From the NCBI GenBank assembly GCA_016169945.1, contig JADLSH010000170.1, positions 124,001-188,000 on the forward strand: a stretch of 64,000 nucleotides of DNA, read 5' to 3'. Source of the DNA: Trachythela sp. YZ-2020. Taxonomy: Eukaryota; Cnidaria; Anthozoa; Malacalcyonacea; Clavulariidae. How positions within the stretch are numbered: the stretch's first letter is position 1; each line of letters starts with the position of its first letter. Below are positions 21,267 through 31,576 of this stretch, one piece after another. A model generated the notes under the pieces. That model saw only the letters and a program-made list of their open reading frames with translations, did not search any database and had not been told where the DNA came from. The position numbers were made by a program, and so were the translations under genes.

Positions 21267-21845
21267 TCAGACATCTAATATTTCATCACAATAACAATGT
21301 GAACAACACACAATCGTATGTGTGAAATCATCTTTGTAAAGTGTACAATCACAAATCATACAGTGACATCCGGTAAAACTCGAATAAAAATCCGTCCATG
21401 TACAGATAGGGCATGTACCCAATTGACATATCTGTAAACAATTTTCACAATTGTTACATTTTATATCTTCAGATGAATCCTCAGTATCTTCATCTTGCCA
21501 TGACTCCATCCGTGCTAGCATTGCGAGGACCCGCCCGTTGGTGATCAGACTTTTATCAATTTCCAATGCCACAAGACCTTTGAGAAATATACTCAATCCA
21601 TAAGGCTCTGGAATATATGGATGAAAAGGCCCTGTGCAATATTTTAGAATGTTTACAATATCAGTTCCACATATATCCTGTCCTCTGTACACGATTTCTC
21701 CTTTTGTATTCCACATCAAGATGTCCGTAGATGTGAGAATGGAGTGAAGGATTTCTTCAGCGCCATAACTATTTTCATTGTCAAGATATTGAAGAATGTC
21801 TTGAAGTCGCCACTGTCCAGTAGATGGTCTTTTGGTGCTATCCAT
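21267..21845 (-). CDS. Polinton/adintovirus-like conserved protein (unknown role)
   Basis: The frame extends upstream to a Met at 21899, but the more likely start is the Met at 21845, because the neighbouring gene ends at 21883. It resembles a protein repeatedly seen next to packaging ATPases in Polinton/adintovirus-type elements of cnidarians, with a block around ILMWNTKGEIVYRGQ and KSLITNGRVL. The last third is Cys-rich with several C-x-x-C pairs (for example CNNCENC and CPICTW), suggesting zinc binding, and may be specific to this copy. The frame is open throughout. Function is unknown, and the family assignment is from memory of such loci, not from a search. Confidence 0.5.
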   Translation of the reverse strand: MDSTKRPSTGQWRLQDILQYLDNENSYGAEEILHSILTSTDILMWNTKGEIVYRGQDICGTDIVNILKYCTGPFHPYIPEPYGLSIFLKGLVALEIDKSLITNGRVLAMLARMESWQDEDTEDSSEDIKCNNCENCLQICQLGTCPICTWTDFYSSFTGCHCMICDCTLYKDDFTHTIVCCSHCYCDEILDV

Positions 21846-21882
21846 GGTTGGAATGATGGATATGAATTTAATATTGATCATT

Positions 21883-22197
21883 TTATACCAATTCTGCAAG
21901 TCCTTCTAAGATTGGAGCCAGTACCAATCCTAGGAAACCATTTCCACGCTGAACAAGTATCTTCCTTTTTGTTTTAACACTTTTATTTTTGTTAGTCAGA
22001 TCAATAATATCGTGTTCAAAAGGTTTAAGTTTGCCCATTGTGTGTTTAGGAAGTGTGAGGTTCATAAAACTTTTCACACAATTGCATAGAAACCGAATCT
22101 GTTCATGAGATGTTGATCTCAACAGAGCTTGTTGTTCAGTTGGATAAGAAGTACATAGGAGCTCTATAAACGATTTGTGCTTGGGAAGGTTAGTCAT
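21883..22197 (-). CDS. Polinton/adintovirus-like small protein with hydrophobic C-terminus
   Basis: This is a 104-residue protein: a helical N-terminal part, a basic Lys/Arg-rich segment (KNKSVKTKRKILVQRG), and a hydrophobic C-terminal helix GFLGLVLAPILEGL. That layout matches the small membrane-active (pX/pVI-like) protein encoded by Polintons and adintoviruses, which is thought to help particle entry or assembly. It is intact as an open frame. The order here, with the next gene on the same strand and the ATPase diverging across a minisatellite, fits a viral-type gene block. Confidence 0.55.
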   Translation of the reverse strand: MTNLPKHKSFIELLCTSYPTEQQALLRSTSHEQIRFLCNCVKSFMNLTLPKHTMGKLKPFEHDIIDLTNKNKSVKTKRKILVQRGNGFLGLVLAPILEGLAELV

Positions 22198-22261
22198 ATC
22201 TGCCCGACAGTCAACAATGTAATGAAGACCTTACTGAAAAACGTGCATATATAAAGATATG

Positions 22262-22720
22262 GTTCGGGCCTATACTTACATCTTAGAGCTCGGCTCGAAG
22301 CTAAGCTCGCTCGATTTGGAGCTAAGCTCGCTCGATTTGGAGCTAAGCTCGCTCGATTTGGAACTAAGCTCGCTCGATTTGGAACTAAGCTCGCCTCGAT
22401 TTTGAGCTAAGCTTGCTCGATTTGGAGCTAAGCTCGCTCGATTTGGAGCTAAGCTCGCTCGATTTGGAGGCTTGCTCGACATGGAGCTATCGATTTGGAG
22501 GCTTGCTCGATATGGAGATATCGATTTGGAGTTAAGCTCACTCGATATGGAGCTATCGATTTGGAGCTAAACTCGCTCGATTTGGAGGCTTCCTCTATAT
22601 GGAGCTATCGATTTGGAGGCTTGCTCGATATGGAGCTATCGATTTGGAGTTAAGCTCACTCGATATGGAGCTATCGATTTGGAGCTAAGCTTGCTCGATT
22701 TGGAGCTAAGCTTGCTCGAC
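22262..22720. repeat. Minisatellite of about 20 bp units (GAGCTAAGCTCGCTCGATTTG-type)
   Basis: More than 20 imperfect units, each with a variant of AGCTAAGCTCGCTCGATTTG, fill about 460 bases. Sub-variants such as GGCTTGCTCGATATGGAGCT alternate in the right half. The array sits between the divergent genes at 22197 (-) and 22840 (+), where their promoters would be. Confidence 0.9.
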
Positions 22721-22839
22721 TCGGAGGTATATATATGCTATGCCCGGAGATATATATTCGGCTTGGTTCGGAGATATGTTTATAAGTCATAAAAGTTTAA
22801 GTAGGAATTCATTATCTATCAGTCCTTCGTAGAGTAAAC

Positions 22840-23944
22840 ATGTCTCATCTGTGTCATATCTGTGGAAAATATTTCTCTAAGTTGTTCAATCTTCATTGAC
22901 ATCGAAGGGTGATCCATGGTCAAAAACCAACAGAGGATGCTTGCATATTAGTTAATGGATCTACAGTTCTGCAACACCCCTTTACTTGTATCATAGCAGG
23001 ATGTAAACAGAGTGGCAAGACTGTATTGGTGAAAAGTCTATTGGAGAATGCCCAGAAAACCATAAGTCCACCTCCTCAGCATATCATCTGGTGTTATGGC
23101 CAATGGCAGCCATCCTATTTTGATATGAGAACAATGCCTGGAATAGAATTCAATGAAGGAATACCTGAAGATATTGACAAAGCAGGTTACCTAGATATTG
23201 CTCAATGCAATTTGATCGTACTAGATGATCTCATGGCACAATCTGGCAAGGACAACCGTATAGCTGATCTTTTCACAAAAGGGAGTCATCTACATTGTCC
23301 AAAATATATTTCATCAAGGCAAAGAAATGAGAAATATTAGTCTCAACGCTCATTATATCATGTTGTTTAAGTCACCAAGAGATAAGCAACAAATCTCTAT
23401 GCTTGCAAGACAAATTCATCCTGGCAGAGTGCAAGAGTTTATGAGGAGTTATGAAGAAGCTACGATCCATCGTCATGGGTATTTGATGTTGGATTTAAAA
23501 CCCACAACGGATGATCAACAACGACTCAAAACCAATGGATTGCCAGGCGAGGCCTTAGTCGAATATGTACGGAAACAGTCCTATCGCCAACCACCCCTTG
23601 TAAATGCAATGTATAACACCGAGCAGATCATTAAAGCACCACAGCTTACCGCGGTTGAAAAGAGCAAGCTGTATTCTGACCAACTAAATCGATTTCTAAC
23701 TTTTAAAAAGAAGATGGATATTCCAGTCCATCATCCTCCAATTGTTGTAACCCCAGATATTGTTGAACCACCAACCGCTCCTGAACCTATGGAAATAACA
23801 CAACCAACCACTCGTAGATCTATCGAGATGACACAACCTGTGCCTGCTACTCCTAAACCTGGCTTTCTCACACCACCACCAACACAAGGAGAACGACCCA
23901 AACTCAACAGACAACTTTTTCCACAATTGGGTAGACTCAGCTGA
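22840..23944 (+). pseudogene. A32/FtsK-HerA-type packaging ATPase with N-terminal C2H2 finger, broken
   Basis: The ATG at 22840 is followed by a C2H2-like finger (CHICGKYFSKLFNLH). An in-frame TGA stands at 22897-22899. The ATPase follows with a Walker A (AGCKQSGKTVLV, near 22995-23030) and a Walker B (NLIVLDDLM, near 23210-23235). Near 23300-23330 some residues are lost and the frame shifts. The remainder (23327-23944) has the arginine-finger side and a proline-rich tail. Such ATPases package DNA in Polintons, adintoviruses and relatives. With the stop and frameshift this copy is dead. It is an endogenous virus-like remnant, described only. Confidence 0.7.
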
Positions 23945-24104
23945 TTGGAGACCTAAAGATTTAGCAATGATGGCTCCAGAGCAACGAGAAGGTTACGAAC
24001 AAAGACTGCTTCACGAGAGATCAAAATATATTCCGATGAAAGCTGAGGATATTGCAAGATTATCACCTGAAGACAGACAAGAATATGAGAACTCTTTAAA
24101 GATA
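23945..24104 (+). pseudogene. End of the Polinton-like fragment, fused to Copia
   Basis: A charged helical stretch containing MMAPEQREGYEQRLLHER and ARLSPEDRQEYENSLK continues directly after the ATPase. The same open frame passes at about 24104 into Copia pre-integrase sequence. The first part is probably a C-terminal or neighbouring Polinton protein. The fusion is a junction, not a working gene. Confidence 0.45.
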
Positions 24105-26330
24105 CCTAAACGTCACATATTCTCTGTGAAAGCTGCCACATCACATGGAGCCGAGTTGAAATTCCATCAAGACCAAAGTGAACTTATACATAAAGATGGC
24201 ACCACTTTTGCCATCGAACATCATGGACGGTTGTATTATTTGCACACTCTTGAGCATTGCGAGAATGACAGTAATCATATTAGTGATAAAAATAATGATA
24301 AGGTAAGCGTCGCTTATGATATCAACACATGGCATGAAATATTAGGCCATTGTAATTGCGAAGATATTGTAAAGTTAGAGAATGTAGTTGAGGGCATGAC
24401 AATATCAGGCAAAGTTGATAAATCCAAGTTAGAGTGCAATACATGCACTGAAGGAAAGTATGTAAATAGTAGGAGTAGGAGGCCAGATGCTAGAGCTACC
24501 TAGCCTTTAGAAATGGTGCATACAGATTTAGCCGGTCACCCCAGAATCGAGGGAGGGTTTTAAATATTGTATCTCTTTTACTGATGATTTTTCCGGATCA
24601 ATATTTGTATACTTTCTCAAGAAAAAGAGTGACTCTATCATAGCAACAGAGAGATTTCTGACCGACTGTTCTCCCTATGGTCACGTAAAGTGTTTAAGAT
24701 CTGACAATGGGTCAGAATTCATGAATAACGATTTTCAAGCACTTGAGAGAGAGGCATAAAACATGAGACATCCGTCCCTTACTCTGCCCATCAAAACGGT
24801 ACCGCTGAAAGGTACTGGAGAACCCTGTTTGAGATGGGAAGGTGCTTACTACTCCAAAAGGGGTTGCCCAAAGCTGTGGCCATATGCGTTCCAAAGTGCA
24901 GCCCACATCAGGAATAGGTGTTATAGTAATAGATTAAAGGGTACACCATATTTTGCGTTAACAGGACGAAAACCTGACATCTCCAAAATGTGGGTGTTTG
25001 GATCAGAATGTTATGCATACAAACACAACCAAAAGAAATTAGACCCAAGATGCTTAAAGGGATTATTTGTGGGCCATGACAAGAGTAGCCCCGCCTATCT
25101 GATTTACAATCCAGGTAAAGTCATGAAATATCGCCTTGTAAAATTCATTAAAACCAAACATGTAGAACAATGCACACAGACTGATACTTCAAACTGTGAC
25201 GATCAGAACTTAGGTAGAAAACCAAATGAAACTCAGTCTAGTAGTGTCAATGAAACCCATAGTGATCCAATCTTGCAAAATGTGAACAACCAATCACAGA
25301 TACTGAAAGTGATGAGCAGGGTACAAATGGCCAAACTAATGGAAACAATGCACATTCTGACAAAAGCCAATATCAGACAAAAAGGTACCCCCAAAGGGAG
25401 AGGAAACCCCCACAGTACTTAAATACTGAACATTCAACTTATACAAACACTGATTATTGTTTCAAAACATGTCGAATGCCACTAACATATGTAGAAGCCA
25501 CAAACTCTTCTGAAGCTGCAGGGTGGGAACAGGCCATGAGAGAGGAAATTCACTTAAGGAAAATGACACATACGAATTAAGCATTTTACCTGAAGGTAAA
25601 AATTCAATAGGAGGGAAGTAGGTATATACAATAAAACAAAGTGCAGAGGGTCATGAAACATTTAAAGCTAGGTACGTAGCCAAGGGATATAGCCAAGTAG
25701 AGGGAATAGACTATCAGGAGACATTGCCCCCACAGCTAACATTACCTCAATTAGAGCACGTATGCAACTAGCAGCACAAAACAACCTCATTGTCCACCAA
25801 ATGGATGTGAAGACCACATATTTACACGCCCCAATAGACTATGAAATATATATGGATCAGCCAGATGGTTTTGAATAAGTGTCAGAAAATGGTGATAAAT
25901 TAGTCTATAAGCTAAAGAAATCTCTCTATGGCTTGAAACAGTCAGAAGCTAGTGATTTTGAGGATATAATCATTGTGATTATTTGGGTAGATGCAATATG
26001 GATTTAAAAAACATGAATCTAAAATGTAAAATGAAGGATCTAGGTAAAGTTTCATACTTCTTAGGCATTGATTTCAAGCAAACGGATGGGTTGATTAAGA
26101 TGAGTCAAAGGAGATACATAATTAAAAGCTTGAACGATTTGGGATGGACAAAAATGTATCGTGAGATCGTAGGAAGTTTGATTTATGGATTGTCAGTAAA
26201 TTATCACAAAATTGTAAAATGGAAGACATGGTAGCTGCCAAGCATGTTTTAAGATATCTAAAAGGCACTGCAGATTATGAATTATGTTATAAGGTTGAAC
26301 CTGGTTGCTTATAGTGATTCCGATTGGGCA
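24105..26330 (+). pseudogene. Ty1/Copia retrotransposon pol remnant
   Basis: In order: the GAG-pre-integrase domain with the TWHEILGHCNCEDIVKLE block and a C-x-x-C pair (about 24310-24450); integrase starting at VHTDLAGH with many stops and frameshifts (24515-25190, later part open at 24763-25422); RT fragments with EAAGWEQAMREE, FKARYVAKGYSQVEGIDYQE and QMDVKTTYLHAPIDYEIYM (25490-25880); a deletion after SLYGLKQS (about 25945); and the RNase H region around RYLKGTADYELCY ending YSDSDWAS near 26330. No LTR was recognised at either side. The gag region is absent because the left side is the Polinton junction. Confidence 0.85.
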
Positions 26331-26362
26331 TCTTCAATAGAAGATAGGTGCAGCACCACACC

Positions 26363-26414
26363 CAAGGCCCTGCGATTCTGGTGCAGCGCTCTAACCAACT
26401 GAGCTACAGAGGCC
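26363..26414 (-). repeat. Truncated tRNA-like SINE head
   Basis: On the minus strand, GGCCTCTGTAGCTCAGTTGG followed by TTAGAGCGCTGCACCAGAAT looks like a tRNA 5' half with a good A box. The B box is missing and the acceptor stem cannot close, so it is not a functional tRNA gene. It is from a SINE family different from the one at 26487. Confidence 0.65.
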
Positions 26415-26486
26415 AGTTGCTGAGCTGTAAACGTGAAGTTCTGTATATATAGGTTATCGGGTGTGCGGGTTGTGATAAGGTAAACT

Positions 26487-26814
26487 TACATACATACATA
26501 CATACATTATTCAGCTCACTCCCCATTGGGGCTTTTCAGTGACCGATTACATCAAGTATCTAGCTTACCTATATCATGTACCTACATTATTTATTTTTAC
26601 AATTGTGATATTACTTTCCTAATCTGTCTATCCTAACCCACCCAGTCAACTTTCCGTGTGGGAGGAAACCGGAGTGCCCAGAGAAAACCCACAACTTTCG
26701 ACAGAGGGTTGACTCACTCTTTTCACATGAGTGTGATGAGTGTTCTCAACGAGAATCGAACTCAAGACTCAGAGGTGAAAGGCGCTTGCTCTGACGACTG
26801 CGCCACCGAAGCCC
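26487..26814 (-). mobile_element. tRNA-derived SINE (copy 2)
   Basis: It is the same family and strand as 8181-8518: a head at 26814 (GGGCTTCGGTGGCGCAGTCG), a B-box-like GAGTTCGATTC, the central GGGTTTTCTCTGGGCACTCC region, and a tail of repeated ATGT units. The two copies are about 95 per cent alike by eye, with small indels. Confidence 0.8.
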
Positions 26815-27107
26815 CTAGATATTTTTTTTACCTAAAGAAGTTTAATACCCTAAAGATATTTTTTTTATTGTGCCTTTAGTTTACATTAGCAACAAATACA
26901 TCAAAATATTTATGTCTCTAATGCCAATGTTTGTAAATCTCGCTTGTATAGACTTTACTAAATAAACGCTTGAAAACTTTGTAAATTAAAACTTTGTATT
27001 GGTCGACTCAGAAAGAAATACTTCACTGGATACGAAATTGAAGGAGTTTATAAATCTCGCGACAACAAACCCATATTTTTTTGCACACAAAATATGCTGA
27101 ACGCAAC

Positions 27108-27339
27108 ATAATGACTGTTTTGCCCAAACGCGCCTTGCATATCATTATGACGTCAATACATAATTAATGTTAATGATGAGTTCCGGCCCCATTTTTCATA
27201 AGCATTCGATAGATTGGTATAAAGTATCTATATGGAATTATCAGGTTTGGGAAAAATGGAAAAACACTGAACTCAGCATAATGACTGTCTTGCCCAAACT
27301 AGCCTTGCATATCATTATGACGTCAATACATAATTAACA
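27108..27339. repeat. Direct repeat pair of about 60 bp
   Basis: CATAATGACTGTTTTGCCCA and the following sequence through GACGTCAATACATAATTAA occur at about 27108-27168 and again at 27277-27339. Spacing is about 170 bp, so this looks like one duplicated unit. No gene is seen between 26815 and 27390. Confidence 0.7.
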
Positions 27340-27392
27340 AATGTTTATGATGTTGCACACTCTCATATTATGTTAATTAATGTTTAATGATG

Positions 27393-27470
27393 CTGCTCCT
27401 CCCTACCCTGCTCCACCCTACCCAACCTGCTCCACCCTGCTCCACCCTACCCTACCCTGCTCCACCCCAA
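27393..27470. repeat. CCCTGCTCCA-type minisatellite
   Basis: Short pyrimidine-rich units of about 5-10 bases (CCCTGCTCCA, CCCTACC) are repeated in tandem for about 75 bases. Confidence 0.8.
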
Positions 27471-27493
27471 AAATTCGGGTCGAAAACCACCTA

Positions 27494-28840
27494 CACTCAT
27501 CAAACTCCTGCAACTTATAGAATAGGTATGGATAAGTATTTTGGTTGGTAGATCATTGATAACTTCAGTACAACCAAACTTACATTATGATGACATGTTA
27601 AAATGTGTGAATCTTCCCTAAGTCTAAATATGGTTCGATCGCAGGCTATAAACTAGTCCTCACACAAATACTAATTGATGAAATTACACCAAACTTTCAC
27701 ATGTTAGAGAATTCATATTTGGAAAGATTTTATCAGCAACACAAAGTGTCTATTTATAGTACTGGGGCTTTGGCAAGTGTTTTCATTGGTTTTGTTATGA
27801 TTATAACTTGTTAATTAGCTTGATCAAACAACATTGAGTCACCTTAACAGGCTACGACTTACTGAGACACTCATCAAACTCCTGCAACTTATAGAATAGG
27901 TATGGATAAGTATTTTGGTTGGTAGATCATTGATATAACTTCAGTACAACCAAACATACATTACGATGACATGTTAAAATGTGTGAATCTTCCCTAAGTC
28001 TAAATATGGTTCGATCGCAGGCTATAAACTAGTCCTCACACAAATACTGGTTGATGAAATTACACCAAACTTTCATATGTTAGAGAATGAATGTTTGGAA
28101 AGAGTTTGTCAGCAAAATAAAATGTTTATTGATAGTTGAAAAAACCCATTGAACTCATGAAAATAGCCAAAATCAGTGAAAACAAACTCCCACAAGGAAT
28201 GAGGCTACTAACTCAAGTATTTTCAAGCCACATTCCATAAAACTTCACCAGTATTTAAGGCAAGCATTATAAGTAGTGCTTCTAGTCGAAATAAATGCCT
28301 ACTAATAGTATTATAGCATTAGTAGGTCTTTTTATAAGGTTTAATAAGATAAAAATTAAACAATTAACTTAGCAAAACAAAATCTAGCCCCCTTAAGTTA
28401 GCGACATTTGTTGCTACGTGCCTGAAACGTTTGCAAATACGGTAACAGGGATGGAGAAGTATTTCTGGTAGACAACACTGATGTCAGTCAACTAAAACAA
28501 AATGTTTCTGTAGAAAACCCATTGAACTCATGAAAATAGCAAAAAAACAGTGAAAACAAACTCCCACATCGAATAACACCCCTAACTCTGCTATTTTCAA
28601 GCCAAATTCCATAAAACTTCACCAGTATTTAAGGCAAGCATTATCAGTAGTGCTTCTAGTTAAAATAAATGCCTTGTAATAGTATTATACACAATGTAAC
28701 CCCCTTAAGTTAGCGACATTTGTCGCTACACACCTAAAATCTTTGCAACTACAGTAACAGGGATGGAGAAGCATTTTCTGGTACACAACACTGATGTCAG
28801 TCAAATAAAACAAAAGCTTTCTGTAGAAAACCCAAATAAT
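27494..28840. repeat. Satellite-like repeat array
   Basis: Two copies of a unit of about 270 bp (27494-27760 and 27867-28130, starting CATCAAACTCCTGCAACTTA) are followed by roughly two copies of a unit with 315 bp period (CCCCCTTAAGTTAGCGACAT at 28390 and 28705; ACCCATTGAACTCATGAAAA near 28145 and 28520). Similar pieces flank the P-like element at 16490-16580 and 20838-21050. No coding capacity is seen. Confidence 0.75.
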
Positions 28841-28916
28841 TAACTTAGAAAAACACAATTTACTGTAAGCCCCTATTGTAAGCAGGCATTCTTCAACGTT
28901 TTTGCGAGATGTGTTG

Positions 28917-28993
28917 CATAAGTAGCCTGTTCTCGTGACGTAAATTGTTTATTTGGAGTGGCGAAAATTTTCCGAGAGAACGGGCTACTTATG
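28917..28993. repeat. Short inverted repeat
   Basis: Arms of 18 bases, CATAAGTAGCCTGTTCTC and GAGAACGGGCTACTTATG, pair with one mismatch across about 41 bases. It may be a small foldback or an end pair of a tiny element. Confidence 0.6.
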
Positions 28994-29496
28994 GAACACA
29001 CAAAACGTTCACATGATCGGTGTTTCATCCCTTTCTATTTCTTTTCGCCTCTCGCCTTCCCTAAAGCGCCCGCAATCCTTGCTGTTGATTGCTCGAAACG
29101 TCATGTAATAATGTCGTATTATCAAATAATTCGCCATGCAAATGATGCAATATTTTCGTTTTGAATCATTGTTCGAATTGAAGCAACGTTTGAAGCTATT
29201 CACTGCATAATATAAGCTCTATGATTTATACAAGTAAGTCCAATAATTTGAATATACTACGCTATATTTAGTCCTACTCAAATATATACTAAATATATTA
29301 CAACTCAAAACAGCGAATACAAGAGTGATAAATGCATTTAGAGTTAATCAAAGGGATAATTTATCACATACAGCCATTTGCAGTTGAGCTTGCAGCTTGC
29401 ATTTTAAACGTGTTGTTACATCGTTGAAAAGTACCGTTCATTCCTTGGAAACTTTTGGCGGGCTTTGTGTGAACTTCTGAAGGGCGTAACCTGTGG

Positions 29497-29754
29497 ATGC
29501 GATGTAAACAAACGTATAGCGAGTTAAATGTAGTTGTGAAAACGATGCTTAAACATAGTAAAGCGGGTAGGACGTACAAATTGGGGAAGGCATTATTGGA
29601 TGATTTCAGGAGAGCAATAATTGACAAAATAATTGAAAAAGGTGGGGACAGAGTAGCAGGAGTTATTCCTGTTCCTTACACTCAGATTGCTGAGCATTAT
29701 AAAGTCGCTCCAAACACCGTGAAATCAATCTGGAAACGGTTTTGTGAAGATGAC
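29497..29754 (+). pseudogene. Paired-box-like HTH of a transposase, truncated
   Basis: The open frame reads TYKLGKALLDDFRRAIIDKI and VPYTQIAEHYKVAPNTVKSI followed by WKRFCEDD. This is a helix-turn-helix of the paired/Tc1 N-terminal type, where the second helix recognises DNA. The frame then continues to 29895 only because it reads antisense into the LINE piece, with the junction near 29755. The catalytic DDE part is missing. Confidence 0.6.
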
Positions 29755-29756
29755 AA

Positions 29757-31040
29757 CTACACGTTGTTGTCGATCGGTCAAGTAGCTTCGAAACCATGCA
29801 AAGAGAGGCCCCACCAATTCCGGAATTCTCGAGTTTCCTCAACAACAGATTGTGTGGAACTTTGTCGAAGGCTTTCGATAAGTCCAGGAAAATAGATAGA
29901 ATTCCTTACCACTCGCAACATGCTCCAGAATGTCATGGTACACTTCTAACAGTTGGGTTGTTGTTGATTTCCCTCTCATGAAACCTTGTTGCATCTTGTA
30001 GATGAGTGGTGCTAAGTGGTAGTAGGAGTGACTGTGAACACAACGTTTGAGAACTTTAGACAACACACAGAGTAGAGAAATCAGCCGATAATTGCACGAG
30101 AGTGAAGGATCGTCTTTCTTAAATATGGCCGTGATATTAGCACGTTTCCAATTAATGGGTACTACGCCAAGTGAGAGAGACATGTTGAACAGTCTTGTTA
30201 ATGAAGGTGCGATCACATTTGCAAGTTCAAACAACAGTCTACTTGGAATCCCATCTGATCCACAAGCCTTATTAGGGTCTAGGTGACGAAGTACTTCAGC
30301 AACTTCAGAATCTGCCAATTCGATATCGCAGAGTTGAGGAGTTGAGGGTGTTAGTGTTTCAGATGTTGAAGTAGGTGATTCTGCTTCCCGAGGGTTGAAG
30401 ACGGAGTGGAAAAATTTGTTTAGGATGTCAGCCATGCACATTTTATCGGTTGTAAACGCACCGTCAGTTATAAGAAAATTAACAGATTGACGCGATTTCG
30501 TTGTTGATTTTACCGCCGACCAGAAACGTTTTGGGTTCTCGAACAGAGACTCTCGAACAGAGTTTTTTATTGTAATCCTTCTTTTTCTTTGAAATCAGCT
30601 TTTTAGTCTCACGCCGTAACGTCCTATACTTTTCTAGATCGTCTGAGGATTGTGATTTCTTTAACTATTTTCTTTGAATGTTTTTCTTCTTAATTTGAAG
30701 GGATAGTTCTTTATCAATCCATGGGTGATCATTAGTATTCTTTACAAAATGTTTCGGGATGTATTTGTCGACAGCTGACAGAAATAAATCACACCAGTTC
30801 GGGCCAGTCGGCTCAACCTCAAATCTCGGTGATGCCAACAAACTTGGAACTCAGTTTACTTCTAGCAGCAGTGTGCATTGGAAAACGCCTTTGGAATTCA
30901 TTGAAAATTAGATCTGGAAGTTCCGTGTTGGGATTATCAACATCGTCTTTGTTGATTTTAACGGCAGCATGCCACTTAGACTTTGGGAGGGGATCTAGAA
31001 CAGGAGAGTCTAGCTTGAAACTTTTAAGTATATCCTTTTA
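29757..31040 (-). pseudogene. LINE-D: RT fragment missing its 3' end
   Basis: The minus strand reads from about 31040: NWCDLFLSAVDKYIPKHFVK and DHPWIDKELSLQIKKKN (linker), ENPKRFWSAVKS (frame change near 30540), the RT fingers (30441-29839) with PNKACGSDGIPSRLLFE and a degraded NYR-x-I-S-L-L, then motif A FLDLSKAFDKVPHNLLLRKL in a second frame. It stops near 29757, right after the SYLTDRQQRVVV segment. The catalytic DD box and 3' UTR are lacking. It lies inside the inverted-repeat element. Confidence 0.75.
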
Positions 31041-31042
31041 TA

Positions 31043-31216
31043 TTAGCGATCTTTGACAGGATTTGCTGTTTCAAACAATTCTTTAAACATTTCTTGGTCC
31101 CCGTACGATAAATTCACGAAGTCGCCATCATAATCTTTGAATCGGATTCTAATTGTATTTGGGGTTACGTGCTGCAGTGATCTAATGTTTGCTTTTATGT
31201 CATTAGTTAAATCCAT
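31043..31216 (-). CDS. Small PB1-like open frame (57 residues)
   Basis: A complete ATG-to-stop frame reads TIRIRFKDYDGDFVNLSYGD followed by an acidic/aromatic QEMFKELFE. The D-x-D-G-D-x-V-x-L pattern matches the OPCA part of PB1 domains, which mediate protein-protein pairing. It stands alone inside the inverted-repeat element next to LINE-D. It could be the last exon of a larger gene, element cargo or chance. No splice acceptor was found upstream. Confidence 0.4.
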   Translation of the reverse strand: MDLTNDIKANIRSLQHVTPNTIRIRFKDYDGDFVNLSYGDQEMFKELFETANPVKDR

Positions 31217-31576
31217 AAAATTATAATCATAAAAAGGTGGTTCACAAAAAAGGTGGAAAATTTATCGTTGTTATATTCCAACTTAAAAATATACTTTGAT
31301 CCATGATTTCAATAGTATAGCCTGCGACAGATACAGTATTGCAGTAAAGAATGCCTGCAGTCAAATAACTTCCTGGTATAAAACGCCTGGCTTTTGTGAC
31401 AAAACTTAATTTGATTCGTGAATTGAAAAACATGTTTACGCCCTTCAGAAGTTCACACAACGCACGCCAAACGTTCATGTTACGCCCCTAGCAATGGAGC
31501 GTTTCCAAGGAATGAACAGTACTTTTCAACAATGTAACAATGCATGTAAAATGTAAGCTGCAAGCTCAACTGCAAA

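Larger units (their letters stand above)
29377..31576. mobile_element. Inverted-repeat DNA transposon split by a LINE fragment
   Basis: Long imperfect inverted arms of about 115-145 bp bound the region (29377-29490 and 31431-31576), starting TTTGCAGTTGAGCTTGCAGC. They share blocks such as TTCATTCCTTGGAAAC and GTGTGAACTTCTGAAGGGCG. Inside, right after the left arm, is a paired-box-like HTH (29497-29754), then a LINE piece, then a small PB1-like frame. I could not find a clear target duplication. The superfamily is undecided: an HTH of this type occurs in Tc1/mariner and related transposases. Confidence 0.6.

Noticed and set aside
22276..22482. Ser/Lys repeat open frame on the minus strand
   Set aside because: It is the 20 bp minisatellite read as codons; the repeat explains the open frame fully.
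22262..22720. CRISPR array
   Set aside because: Units are contiguous variants without spacers, and the genome is eukaryotic.
26363..26414. Functional tRNA gene
   Set aside because: Only the 5' half with an A box is present, with no B box, T arm or acceptor stem closure.
29755..29895. C-terminal part of the HTH protein at 29497
   Set aside because: It is antisense LINE-D sequence; the frame is open across the junction only by chance.
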